Source of the DNA: Brevibacterium moorei
Lineage (GTDB): Bacteria; Actinomycetota; Actinomycetes; Actinomycetales; Brevibacteriaceae
Direction of reading: 5' to 3'
Assembly (NCBI RefSeq): GCF_024580735.1
Contig: NZ_JANIJX010000015.1
Coordinates: 1-64,000, forward strand
Length of the DNA: 64,000 bases
The notes beneath the pieces were generated by a model, which worked only from the letters and a program-made list of their open reading frames with translations, had not been told where the DNA came from and did not search any database. Position 1 is the first letter of the stretch, and every line of letters starts with the position of its first letter. Made by a program: the position numbers and the translations under genes. This document shows, one piece after another, positions 51,453 through 60,036 of the stretch.

Positions 51453-52958
51453 TCAGACCCCCTCGTCACCCTGCACGAAAGCGACAACGCGGCGCGTGAA
51501 CACATCACCGCTCACGCCCAGGAGGGTAAGGCGATCACTGTCGCTACGAACGACGAAGCCGCCGCGCTGAACGAGCGCATCCGTACTGGTCGGGTCGAGC
51601 GCGGCGAGGTCGACGACATCGTGACAGAGACCGGGAGTGACGGGCTGAGCATCGGTTCCGGTGACCTCATCCAGACGAGGAAGAACAGCAGCGACCTGGG
51701 TGTGGCAAACCGGCAGCAGTGGATCGTGCAACACGTCACTGAGGACGGCACCGTCTATGCCCGCGGGGTCGGCAGCGGCCGAAAGCACCGGCGCACGGTC
51801 GCGCTCCCGCCCGAGTATGTGGGCGAGCATGCGCACCTGTCCTATGCCGCGACCGCCTACGGCGTCCAAGGCGCGACCGTCGATGCGTCTCACACGGTGC
51901 TGTCGGAGGCGACCAGCGCGGCAGGCGTCTACGTCGGCATGACCCGAGGCCGCGAGCAGAACCAACTGCACGTCGTTGCGGAGAACCTGGCCGACGCCAG
52001 GGCCCAGTTCATCGAGGCGATGGAACGCGACCCGGCAGACCGCGGCCTCGACTACGCCACCGCCCAAGCCGTCGAAGCCGTGCGTGGACTTGCCGCGGAT
52101 GGCCCTGTTCGGCTCGTCACCGACGAACTCGCACGCCTTGACGAGGAAGCCGAGCGCGCACACCGGCAGGCGCAACGGTGGGAGAAGGCCGCCGCATACC
52201 TCGACGCCCAACGCGCTGCGCACCGGGCCGAGGACGACGAAGACGCCGCGACGCTCCACCGGGTAGAGGACGAGGCCGCGCGTCTCCGTGCCGAGGTCAC
52301 TGCGCCGCTGACCATGCAGGCCGAGGCGGACGGCGCGGCCTACGTCGCCGTCATCGACACTGAGGCGGCCGCGAGTGCCCGCCTCGCGACCGTGGGACCG
52401 TTCGGCAGACGCAAGGCCCGCACCGAACATCGCACCGCAACCGAACAAGTCCGGACTACCCGCGCCCAGCTCCGCGACGCCTGGGATGCCGAGCCGCCCC
52501 GCACCCTCGAAGCGCTCCCTGCCTGGATGGCCCAGGCAGCAGCGCGCCGAGCCGAGACCGACCCCCGCGTCGGCGACGCCGACCGTGCCGTCCACGCAGC
52601 ACACTCCCAGCAGAAAGCAACCCAGCAGCGACACCAGCGTGAGCGCACGGCGTTGCTGGTCAGCGGGTACGGAACTGAACACACCCGCCGAGACCAGTTC
52701 GGCATGCGCACGGTCAACCCGCACCGCGACGCCGCCGACGCCCGCACACGGGCCGCCCTAATCCGCGCCGAAGCCCGTGAACTCCGCAACCTCCCGGTGA
52801 GCGATGCCGCGCGGCGCATCGAGGCCAACCGCGCTCAGCAGGAGCAGGAACAGGCGAGGCGGCGAGCGGAGCGGCGGGAACGGCAGCTCCACGACCCGTT
52901 CGAGCACGAGTCCCGTCGCCCCGGGCCGCATCGAGACGGAGCAGCACGCAGCTTGTGA
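51420..52958 (+). pseudogene. MobF relaxase (TraA-like), C-terminal helicase half only
   Basis: The frame encodes 512 residues matching the RecD-like helicase end of MobF conjugative relaxases: ITVATNDEAAALNERIRTG, the SF1 motifs in LSYAATAYGVQGATVDASHTVL and VYVGMTRGREQNQLHVV. A long coiled, Arg/Glu/Ala-rich C-terminus follows. The relaxase domain with catalytic Tyr and the Walker A region is absent. The first 11 codons come from the resolvase side, so the true junction is about 51453. It is a truncated plasmid or ICE transfer gene. Confidence 0.8.
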
Positions 52959-53310
52959 CGGGGCACTCACGTACTACGAGACGCAGCCTGCGTTCATTCA
53001 CGAGAGAAGGGCGTGATCTTGTTCGTGTAGCAACGGCTTGATACAGCGAGGCCTATCAGATTCTCGGTACAGGTGGTGTCGTGATGGCCGGACCGGCGTT
53101 GACGGCGTAATCGTCCACCTGCACAGCCATCTCGGCCACGTTCGGCACATTCTCCAGATGGACATCGGCAGTCTTCCCCACGAGCACTTCCTGGAGTGCC
53201 TCACACTGCTGGCCACCGAGGTCGAGCCGTGCATCGACGCCTCCTCGCCAAGGAGGTCTGAGTTCACCCGCTGCCCGTGTCATCTCGTTCGGGCGGCCCT
53301 TCGCCGTGCC
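52959..53310. other. 352-bp gene-poor stretch with a possible gene remnant
   Basis: Between the relaxase stop and the Qor stop I see no intact gene. On the minus strand, 53056-53283, a 75-residue frame contains VLVGKTADVHLENVPNVAEMA and VDDYAVNAG, which read like coding sequence but match no family I know. It may be the end of a degraded gene. No promoter or RNA structure was recognised. Confidence 0.35.
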
Positions 53311-54315
53311 TCAAGCGGCAGGCGCTCCCGACACGTCGATGACCAGCTTGCCGCGCACCCGGCCTTCCTCGAGCACCTCATACGCGGCAGGCGCCTGCGC
53401 CAGGGGGAAGACGCGTTCCAGCACGACGCGCAGCGCACCGGTCTGCAACCAGCTGCCGAGCCGAGCGAGATCGCTCGAATCGACTCTCGTCAGCACGGTG
53501 CGGGCCGTGATGCGTGCGAGCGCGCTGCCCACCGCACGTCTCACGATCGGGCCGCCGGGTCCCAGGATCCTGCCTCCGCCCGCCGCCCCGATCGTGACGA
53601 CGACGCCCTCCGGGGCGAGGATGCGGCGGAGGGTCGAGGCGCGCGCCGTGCAGACGGTGTCGATCACGACGTCGTAGGGCCCGCGCGGTGTCTCACCCAC
53701 CGTGTAGTCGAAGACGTCGTCCGCTCCGAGACCACGGACCATGTCGATGCTGCGCGCAGAGCACACGGCATCCACCCGGGAGGCCCCCAGCAGACGGGCG
53801 ATCTGCACGGCGAGGTGGCCGACGCCACCGGCGGCGCCCCACACCAGGACACGTCCGCCGGGTTCGGGGCCGCCGGCGTCCCGAAGCGCCTGCATGGCGG
53901 TGAGGCCGGCGAGTGAGCTCGCCGCCGCGGCGGAGGGATCGACGCCCGGCGGCAGAACCGCGAACCACTCGGGATCGACGTCGACGTACTCGGCGATCGA
54001 ACCGGTCCGCTGCGCCGTCGCGGGGATCGTGCCGAAGACCCGCTCCCCCACTGCGACACCGGTCACACCCGCGCCGACCTCGGCGACGACACCGGCGAAG
54101 TCCTCCCCGACGCCCTGCAGCCCCTGCCGCGCCGCGCCGGGTCTGCGCAGACGCATGATCCACGGATCTCCGCGGTAGAGATGCCAGTCGACGGGGTTCA
54201 CCGACGCCGTGAGCACGCGGACGAGGACCCGATCGGCACCGACCCGTGGCGTCGGCACCTCGGCGACCGCGAGCCCAGCCGCCGAGGTGTACCCGTCGTG
54301 CACGAGCGCGCGCAT
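53311..54315 (-). CDS. Quinone-oxidoreductase-like MDR protein
   Basis: The 334-residue zinc-free medium-chain reductase has GEDFAGVVAEVGAGV, the NADP loop GAAGGVGHLAVQIARLLGA and the C-terminal GKLVIDVS typical of quinone oxidoreductases. It probably reduces quinones or activated alkenes with NADPH. ATG 54315 starts 4 nt after the CurA-like stop; the frame extends upstream but without a better start. It is the last gene of the DUF1304-CurA-Qor operon controlled from the palindromic operator at 55842. Confidence 0.88.
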   Translation of the reverse strand: MRALVHDGYTSAAGLAVAEVPTPRVGADRVLVRVLTASVNPVDWHLYRGDPWIMRLRRPGAARQGLQGVGEDFAGVVAEVGAGVTGVAVGERVFGTIPATAQRTGSIAEYVDVDPEWFAVLPPGVDPSAAAASSLAGLTAMQALRDAGGPEPGGRVLVWGAAGGVGHLAVQIARLLGASRVDAVCSARSIDMVRGLGADDVFDYTVGETPRGPYDVVIDTVCTARASTLRRILAPEGVVVTIGAAGGGRILGPGGPIVRRAVGSALARITARTVLTRVDSSDLARLGSWLQTGALRVVLERVFPLAQAPAAYEVLEEGRVRGKLVIDVSGAPAA

Positions 54316-54319
54316 CGGC

Positions 54320-55345
54320 TCAGGCCTGCTCGGGTGCGACGCGCACGAGCATCTTGCCGGTGTTCGCACCGCGCATCATGTCGAGGAAGGCATCGACGGT
54401 GTTCTCGATGCCGTCCACGATGGTCTCGTCGTAAGAGATCCTTCCCTCCGCGAACCAGCCCGTCATCTTCTCCCGGAACTCGGGGGCCAGGTGGAGGTGG
54501 GCCGCCAGGGTGAAGCCCCGGAGCGTGAGCGCGCGGGTGATGATGTTCGCCATGTTGTCCGGCCCGGGCAGGCGCGTCGTGGTGTTGTATCCGGCGATCG
54601 CCCCGCAGAGCGCCGCGCGACCGCCGTCGTTGAAGGCATCGAGCGCTGCTTCGAGGTGGCCTCCGCCCACATTGTCGAAGAAGACGTCGATGCCGTCCGG
54701 TGCGGCCGCGGCGAGCTGGCCGCGCACGTCGCCGTCCTTGTAGTCGAACGCCGCGTCGTACCCGTACTTCTCGGTCAGCAGCGCCACCTTCTCCGGCGAT
54801 CCGGCCGAGCCCACCACCCGGCCCGCGCCGAGGAGCTTCGCGATCTGCCCGACCGCGGTGCCCACCGCGCCCGCGGCACCGGAGACGAACACCGTGTCGC
54901 CCTCCTTCATGCCGGCGATCGCCGTCAGCCCGACATACGCGGTCAGACCGGTCATCCCCAGGATGTGCAACCGCAGAGACGAGGGCACGCCGGGTGTCTC
55001 GGGAACGATCTGGAACGTAGATGCGGCATCCTGCGCCGTGTCCGTCCAGCCGTGCTGGTGCAGCACCAGCGACCCCACGGGCATGTCGGCGACCGTCGAG
55101 GCCACCACCCGGCCGATCGCCCCGCCCGCGATCGTCTCCCCCAGCGCGTAGGGGGCGACGTACGAGCGCGTGTCGTTCATCCTTCCGCGCATGTACGGGT
55201 CGACGGACACGTATTCGTTCCGCACACGCACCTGGCCGGGTTCCAGCGGCCCGTACGGGACCCGCACGACCCGGAAGTCCTCCGGAGCGGGCCAGCCGAT
55301 CGGGCGTGCCGCGAGCTGGATCTGAGTGCTGACGAAATCAGACAT
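54320..55345 (-). CDS. CurA/PTGR-type NADP-dependent enone reductase
   Basis: The 341-residue MDR enzyme of the leukotriene B4 dehydrogenase group reduces the C=C bond of enones such as alkenals. It has the start STQIQLAARPIGWPAPEDF, YVSVDPYMRGRM, the NADP motif SGAAGAVGTAVGQIAKLLG and FDNVGGGHLEAAL. No zinc ligands are present, as expected. GAAGGAAG precedes the ATG. It is part of the TetR-linked operon, so may answer electrophile stress. Confidence 0.9.
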   Translation of the reverse strand: MSDFVSTQIQLAARPIGWPAPEDFRVVRVPYGPLEPGQVRVRNEYVSVDPYMRGRMNDTRSYVAPYALGETIAGGAIGRVVASTVADMPVGSLVLHQHGWTDTAQDAASTFQIVPETPGVPSSLRLHILGMTGLTAYVGLTAIAGMKEGDTVFVSGAAGAVGTAVGQIAKLLGAGRVVGSAGSPEKVALLTEKYGYDAAFDYKDGDVRGQLAAAAPDGIDVFFDNVGGGHLEAALDAFNDGGRAALCGAIAGYNTTTRLPGPDNMANIITRALTLRGFTLAAHLHLAPEFREKMTGWFAEGRISYDETIVDGIENTVDAFLDMMRGANTGKMLVRVAPEQA

Positions 55346-55418
55346 GGAACGGTTTCTTCCTTCTCGATGGGATCCTCGGTGGGATCTGTATGCGCACGCG
55401 GCCCCGACGGGGCACGCG

Positions 55419-55805
55419 TCAGAGTGCGAGGCCGATCGCCAGGGTGATCACGCCGAGCGCCGGGATCACACCCTGCTTGAGGGCGGCTGCGGACTTGTCC
55501 GGACTGGACAGCGCCAGCACCAGCGCGGCGGCGGACATCGAACCGGCGGCGCTGAACACCAGCGCCGCCCCGACGGCCGTGCCGCCCAGGGCGACGAAGA
55601 CGATGCCGACGATCACGACGATCGCCAGGAACAGGTTGTAGAAGCCCTGGTTGAACGCCATCCCCTTCGTCGCCCTCGCCTCTGCCTCATCCGTTCCGAA
55701 CGTCGCCCACGTGCGCGGGCTCGTCCACGCGACGGACTCCAGGTAGAAGATGTAGACGTGCACCAGCGCGGCGACGCCCGCGAGCACGAGACCTGCGACG
55801 ATCAT
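55419..55805 (-). CDS. DUF1304 membrane protein
   Basis: The 128-residue protein has four membrane helices and the DUF1304 pattern ALVHVYIFYLESVAW, then KGMAFNQGFYNLFLAI. Its function is unknown, though such genes often lie beside oxidoreductases under TetR control, as here. AAAGGGG lies 7 nt before ATG 55805. It is the first gene after the operator. Confidence 0.88.
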   Translation of the reverse strand: MIVAGLVLAGVAALVHVYIFYLESVAWTSPRTWATFGTDEAEARATKGMAFNQGFYNLFLAIVVIVGIVFVALGGTAVGAALVFSAAGSMSAAALVLALSSPDKSAAALKQGVIPALGVITLAIGLAL

Positions 55806-55841
55806 GATGTTGCCCCTTTCACGGACTCTCGCCCGTGTTCT

Positions 55842-55879
55842 GTAACGACTCTTCCAATATATACTGGAAAGAACGTTAC
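55842..55879. promoter_or_regulatory. 38-bp divergent operator/promoter of the TetR gene and DUF1304 operon
   Basis: Outer arms GTAACGACTCTTCCA and TGGAAAGAACGTTAC are near-perfect inverted repeats. The AT-rich centre holds TATACT (55860-55865, plus) and TATATT (55856-55861, minus), so both divergent -10 elements are inside the palindrome. Binding of the adjacent TetR protein would block both directions. Confidence 0.75.
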
Positions 55880-55895
55880 GGAAAGAAGGCGGGCG

Positions 55896-56486
55896 ATGTC
55901 ACGCACGCAGAGCTTCGATCGGGATGCGGTCGTGCACGCCGCGCGGACGCTGTTCTGGCAATGCGGCTACGAGGACGCATCCATCCCCGCGCTCGAACAC
56001 GCCACCGGACTGAGCCGATCCAGCATCTACAACACTTTCGGATCCAAGCGGGGACTCTTCGACGCGGCGGTGCAGAGCTATCTCGACGACATCGTCCGCC
56101 CGCGGCTTCGCCCGCTGCAGACCGATCCCGTCGATCGGGATGCGATCCTCGCGTACCTCACCGGGCTCCGCGACGCGTTCCGGCGAAGGGATTCGATGCC
56201 CGCCGCCAACGGCTGCCTGCTCATCAACGCGGCCGGCGCATCCATCGCCCACGACGAGCAGATCGCCCGCACCATCGCCGAGTACCGCACCGAGCTGCAC
56301 ACGGCGATCTCTCGCGGCATCGCCGCACACGAGCCGGAGGGCGATCCCGCGGACCGGGCGCGCCTCGTCGACGCGGTGACAGGACTGGTCGTCGCGGCGT
56401 TCGCCCTCGCGCGCATCGACCACGCACAGGCGGCGGACGGGCTCACCACGGCGATCCGGCTCGTCGAGGAGGGCATGCGGCGCTGA
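55896..56486 (+). CDS. TetR/AcrR-family repressor
   Basis: The 196-residue protein has an N-terminal HTH (FDRDAVVHAARTLFWQCGYEDASIPALEHATGLSRSSIYNTFGSKRGLF) and a C-terminal ligand domain of the type found in AcuR/NemR-like regulators. A Cys lies in ANGCLLINAA, where related electrophile sensors keep a redox Cys. AAGAAGG precedes ATG 55896. It is divergent from the DUF1304-CurA-Qor operon and most likely represses it and itself. The inducer is unknown. Confidence 0.92.
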   Translation: MSRTQSFDRDAVVHAARTLFWQCGYEDASIPALEHATGLSRSSIYNTFGSKRGLFDAAVQSYLDDIVRPRLRPLQTDPVDRDAILAYLTGLRDAFRRRDSMPAANGCLLINAAGASIAHDEQIARTIAEYRTELHTAISRGIAAHEPEGDPADRARLVDAVTGLVVAAFALARIDHAQAADGLTTAIRLVEEGMRR

Positions 56487-56724
56487 CGGCTCGAGGATCG
56501 GCCGGAGTCCATCAGGAGACCGGACCGACGCCGACCACGAGCATCGGAACCCGCCGGGCATGTCCGCGGACGCAGGTCAGGTCGGTGCGACGTCCCCATG
56601 CTCCGAGGACTCCAGCGGTGCCTCGCCACGCAGGCGCCGGCAGCATCCACCGCCGGGTTTCACGCGGGGAACAGTCTCACCGCTGGCCGTGCTCGTGCCG
56701 CTGCGACAGCACGAGGGGGAAGGG

Positions 56725-57579
56725 TCATTCGAAGGCTCCTGAGAGTGAAGTGATCTGGGCGATGGCGTCTCCGGCATTAGCGGGGATGGGGAAGGCTCGA
56801 CCGACAAGATCGTCGGGTAGGTCTGCGTGATCGCGGTTGATGCGGATGAGTCTGGCGTTCGGCAGGGCACGAGCGAGCTGTTCACTGGGCCAGCGGATCA
56901 CGCCGGGCGTGTTGAAACCAGCACCGATTTCCACGATGGCAAGGGAGTCCCCACTCTCCCGTGTTTCGGCGAGCCAGTCGTTGAGGCGGCCGAGACCGGG
57001 CTGGAAGTGATCGTTGATGTACCAGGCTCCGGCGTACACGTTGAGGAACACCTGGCCGCCGCAGTTCGGGCAGGTCGAGATCGCCTCGGGAGCGACCTTC
57101 CCCGTCCCCGGGTCATAGGCGTCAAGGGCGGCACGGATGATGGGCTCGGATGGCCAGACTTCGCGGGTGCAGGGAGTGAGGCATTGGTACAGTCCGTAGT
57201 CGCCTTGCGGGGTGTACATACGATCGGTGTCGAACCCGTTGCGCGAGAAGAGCTGGTCGACATTCGAGGTCATCACGAAGTAGTCGCGGTCGCCAACCAT
57301 GCCCCGTAGTTGCTGGTATAGCGGTGACGGTGCGGAGTTGAACCGAATGTCGCTCGTGTGCACGGCCCAGAATCCCCAGAGGTACTCGGGCGGCAGGTCG
57401 CGGCCGATCATCTCGTAGCGCGCTCGTAGCCCGGCCTGGTGGAGCACGGGGAACAGCTCCGCGAAACGCTCCTGGTCGGTGTAGTCGAACCCGGCTGCAG
57501 CGGAGAGTCCCGCGCCGGCGGTGACGAGTACCCGATCAGCGTCGGCAATCCACGAAGCGGCGTCGCGCATGTCCGTCAT
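56725..57579 (-). CDS. Class M sirtuin (SirTM-like NAD-dependent ADP-ribosyltransferase)
   Basis: The 284-residue Sir2-fold protein has VLVTAGAGLSAAAGFDYTDQ in place of the usual GAGxSxxSGIPDFR loop. TSNVDQLF replaces TQNID, and the zinc-ribbon CPNCGGQVFLNVYAG keeps a Cys pair. These features mark macrodomain-linked SirTM proteins, which ADP-ribosylate a lipoylated GcvH-like carrier in some Firmicutes. Its ATG overlaps the macrodomain gene stop (ATGA). No GcvH-L or LplA gene is present, so the target here is unknown. Classical deacetylase activity is the alternative. Confidence 0.85.
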   Translation of the reverse strand: MTDMRDAASWIADADRVLVTAGAGLSAAAGFDYTDQERFAELFPVLHQAGLRARYEMIGRDLPPEYLWGFWAVHTSDIRFNSAPSPLYQQLRGMVGDRDYFVMTSNVDQLFSRNGFDTDRMYTPQGDYGLYQCLTPCTREVWPSEPIIRAALDAYDPGTGKVAPEAISTCPNCGGQVFLNVYAGAWYINDHFQPGLGRLNDWLAETRESGDSLAIVEIGAGFNTPGVIRWPSEQLARALPNARLIRINRDHADLPDDLVGRAFPIPANAGDAIAQITSLSGAFE

Positions 57580-58167
57580 GTCAGTACCTCCGTGATGGCG
57601 TCGAGGTAGACGGCTTCATCTGTGGGCGTGAATGCAGAAACGAGGGGTTCGATGCGGCTCTCCGGGTGGTTGGTGAGCCAGTCGCGGATGGTGCGGATTG
57701 CGACGCCTGCCCCGGCGTCCTTCGGGTAGCCGAACACCCCGGTGGAGATGGAGCAGAACCCGACGGTACGAATGCCGCCGTTGCGCCTCCGCGGCGTCGA
57801 GGATCGAGCGATAGCAAGACGCCAATGCGGCTTCATCCGCAGCTGTGGGCCGGTGGCTCGGCACGATCGGACCGATAGTGTGGATCAGATACGAGGCCGG
57901 CAGGTGATACGCGGCGGTCAGTGTCGCGCTGCCGGTGGGTTCCGCGTGTCCCTGACGTCGCATGTGTTCGGCGCACTCTTCGCGCAACGCCGGACCGGCT
58001 GCGGCATGGATCACGTTGTCGATGCAGACATGGCCTGGAACGAAGCATCCCAGCATGCGGTCGTTCGCGGCATTCACGATCGCATCAGCTCGCAGAACGG
58101 TCAAGTCACCTCGCCACAGCCGCATCCGCTCCGCGACCGAGTCGGATGAGATTCCCTGCTCGGCCAA
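57576..58167 (-). pseudogene. Zinc-dependent macrodomain gene with a one-base frameshift
   Basis: The first part, from ATG 58167, encodes ADAIVNAANDRMLGCFVPGH with Cys, His and Cys of the zinc-macrodomain. LPASYLIHTIGPIVP follows. Near 57781-57790 the frame shifts: the fold continues one frame over with IRTVGFCSISTGVFGYP and ends ITEVLT at 57576. One extra base explains it, and the combined product would be about 196 residues. Zinc macrodomains remove ADP-ribose placed by SirTM. A real mutation or a sequencing error cannot be told apart. It is directly upstream of, and coupled to, the sirtuin. Confidence 0.75.
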
Positions 58168-58493
58168 GGTGGGAAGCGCTTCGGCCTCTGTTGATCCTCG
58201 CCGGCGTCGGGCGGGGCATCGCGACGCTGCTGCAGGCCACGGCGATCACCGACCGGTGGGGGCCGCGCGCCTACGGGCACCTGTCCGCGGTGATGGGCGT
58301 CGCGGTGCTGCTGGCCACGGCGATCGCGCCCTGGGCGGGCACGTTCCTGGCCTGGGCGACGGGCAGCTACGCGACCGGATTCGCCGTGCTGGCAGGCCTC
58401 GCCGCAGTCGGCACCGTCCTGCTCCTGCTGAGCGCCCGCCCGCACCCTGCCAGGCAACCCGAGGCAACCCGGGCCGAGCCGGCCACGGCCTGA
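58146..58493 (+). pseudogene. MFS transporter, C-terminal remnant
   Basis: The frame from ATG 58146 gives 115 residues with about three membrane helices: PLLILAGVGRGIATLLQAT, GHLSAVMGVAVLLATAIAPW, TGFAVLAGLAAVGTVLLLLS. These match the last helices of major facilitator drug or arsenic-linked permeases. The other nine helices are missing. It overlaps the start of the macrodomain gene on the other strand by 22 nt. Probably a leftover from the insertion of the sirtuin pair next to the arsenic operon. Confidence 0.65.
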
Positions 58494-58543
58494 GACGACC
58501 CCCTCGCGACCGCGGATCATGGACGGGGCGCGGCGGCGGCATC

Positions 58544-59599
58544 CTACCGGCTTCCGGGGGCGAGGTGGGTGCGGAGTTCGGTGACCGCGAGTTTCGCGGT
58601 GCGTCCGGCGCCGATGAGGGTTGCCGATGCGAATCCGGTCCAGTCGCCGTATCCGAGCAGATGCAGGCCGGGATGATCGACCGAGCGGGTTCCCGCGGTG
58701 GCCGGGTGCCCGCCGGTGAGGGTGAGGCCGAGCGGGGCGAGGTGATCGAGGTGCGGGGCGAACCCGGTGCACCAGATGACCGCGTCGCACGCATACTCGC
58801 GCCCGCTACTCCACGCCACGCCCGTCGAGGTGAGCCGGTCGAACATCGGGACCGCGTGGAGGACGCCACGGTCGCGGGCCTCGCGCACCGGGGGCACCAT
58901 GACGATGTCGCCGAGCCCGGCCACCCCGTCATGGCGGACCCCGGCGCGCTGGGCGGCGGCGCGGGCGGTGGCGACGTCGAAGAGCACCCGCCCGTCGACG
59001 TCGTCGGGCATGAACCGCGGCGGGCGCGCCGTGACCCAGAGGGTGTCGGCGACAGTGGAGACTTCGGCGAGGATCTGCGCGGCGGAGTTCCCTCCGCCGA
59101 CGACCACGACCCGCTGCCCGGAAAACCGCTCCGGCGTCCGATAGTCAACGGTGTGCAACTGCGGGCCGGTGAACGCGTCCTGCCCCGGATAGGCGGGAAC
59201 ATGGGGGCTCTGCCAGGTACCGGTGGCGCTGATCACCGCCCGCGCCACCCATTCGCCCCGGTCAGTGCCCACCACGAAGGCTCCCGCATCCCAGCGGACC
59301 TGGTGGACGCGGACGGGCCGGTGAACGGGGAGCTCGTAGCGTGCTTCGTAGTCGGCGAGGTATTGGGCGACGTGTGCGGCGGTCGGGAACGTCTCCCCGG
59401 GCTGGGGTGGCATCGGCCAGCCCGGGAGCGGGCTGTACTGGGCCGGGGAGAACAGCCGCAGGGACTCCCATCCGTGCCGCCACGCCCCGCCCGGCCCGGT
59501 CTGGGCGTCGAGGATGACGAAGTCCAGGCCGGACCGCCGCAGGTAGAAGCCCGCGGCGAGCCCGGCCTGACCGCCGCCGATGACGACGACATCGATCAC
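58544..59599 (-). CDS. arsO: ArsO-like flavin-containing monooxygenase
   Basis: The 351-residue protein has two Rossmann motifs: FAD-binding VVVIGGGQAGLAAGFYL at the N-terminus and NADPH-binding VVVVGGGNSAAQIL near residue 170. WCTGFAPHLDHL is the C-terminal ATG-type motif. The segment SPLPGWPMPPQPGETFPTA resembles ArsO proteins encoded in ars operons. The reaction of ArsO is not firmly established (an arsenical or thiol oxygenation is suspected). ATG 59599 overlaps the arsC stop by four bases, making it the last gene of the operon. Confidence 0.85.
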   Translation of the reverse strand: MIDVVVIGGGQAGLAAGFYLRRSGLDFVILDAQTGPGGAWRHGWESLRLFSPAQYSPLPGWPMPPQPGETFPTAAHVAQYLADYEARYELPVHRPVRVHQVRWDAGAFVVGTDRGEWVARAVISATGTWQSPHVPAYPGQDAFTGPQLHTVDYRTPERFSGQRVVVVGGGNSAAQILAEVSTVADTLWVTARPPRFMPDDVDGRVLFDVATARAAAQRAGVRHDGVAGLGDIVMVPPVREARDRGVLHAVPMFDRLTSTGVAWSSGREYACDAVIWCTGFAPHLDHLAPLGLTLTGGHPATAGTRSVDHPGLHLLGYGDWTGFASATLIGAGRTAKLAVTELRTHLAPGSR

Positions 59600-60021
59600 G
59601 CAGACGCCACCTGCTCCTCACCCAGCAGCTCGGCGACCAGGGCTCGGATGCGTGCCTTGATGTCGTCGCGGATGGGGCGGACGGCGTCGATGCCCTGGCC
59701 TGCGGGGTCGTCGAGCTTCCAGTCCTCGTAGCGCTTGCCGGGGAAGAACGGGCAGGCGTCGCCGCACCCCATGGTGATGACCACGTCGGAGGCCTGCACG
59801 GCCTCGGTCGTGAGCACCTTGGGCTGCTCCGCGGTGATGTCGATGCCGTCCTCCCGCATCGCTTCGACGGCGACGGGGTTGATCTGCTCGGCGGGCATCG
59901 ACCCGGCGGATCGGACTTCGATGCGACCGGTGGCGTAGTGGCGGAGGTAGCCGGCGACCATTTGGGAGCGGCCCGCGTTGTGCACGCACACGAACAGCAC
60001 GGAGGGCTTGGGATCAGTCAT
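59596..60021 (-). CDS. arsC: Arsenate reductase ArsC (LMW-phosphatase fold)
   Basis: The 141-residue enzyme reduces arsenate to arsenite. It has the P-loop VLFVCVHNAGRSQMVA (CX5R), the RSAGSMPAEQINPVAVEAM segment and the relay-Cys region ITMGCGDACPFFPGKRYEDW. This is the thioredoxin- or mycothiol-dependent type. A thioredoxin pair is encoded in the same operon and mycothiol is made by the host, so either could be the reductant. ATG 60021 lies 15 bp after the arsRC stop. Confidence 0.94.
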   Translation of the reverse strand: MTDPKPSVLFVCVHNAGRSQMVAGYLRHYATGRIEVRSAGSMPAEQINPVAVEAMREDGIDITAEQPKVLTTEAVQASDVVITMGCGDACPFFPGKRYEDWKLDDPAGQGIDAVRPIRDDIKARIRALVAELLGEEQVASA

Positions 60022-60036
60022 GGCAGGTCTCTGCTT

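Noticed and set aside
56487-56724. Possible gene in the 238-bp gap after the TetR gene
   Set aside because: Both strands give only Arg-rich frames with no start signal or motif.
57781-57790. Programmed frameshift in the macrodomain gene
   Set aside because: There is no slippery heptamer or obvious downstream structure; mutation or sequence error is more likely.
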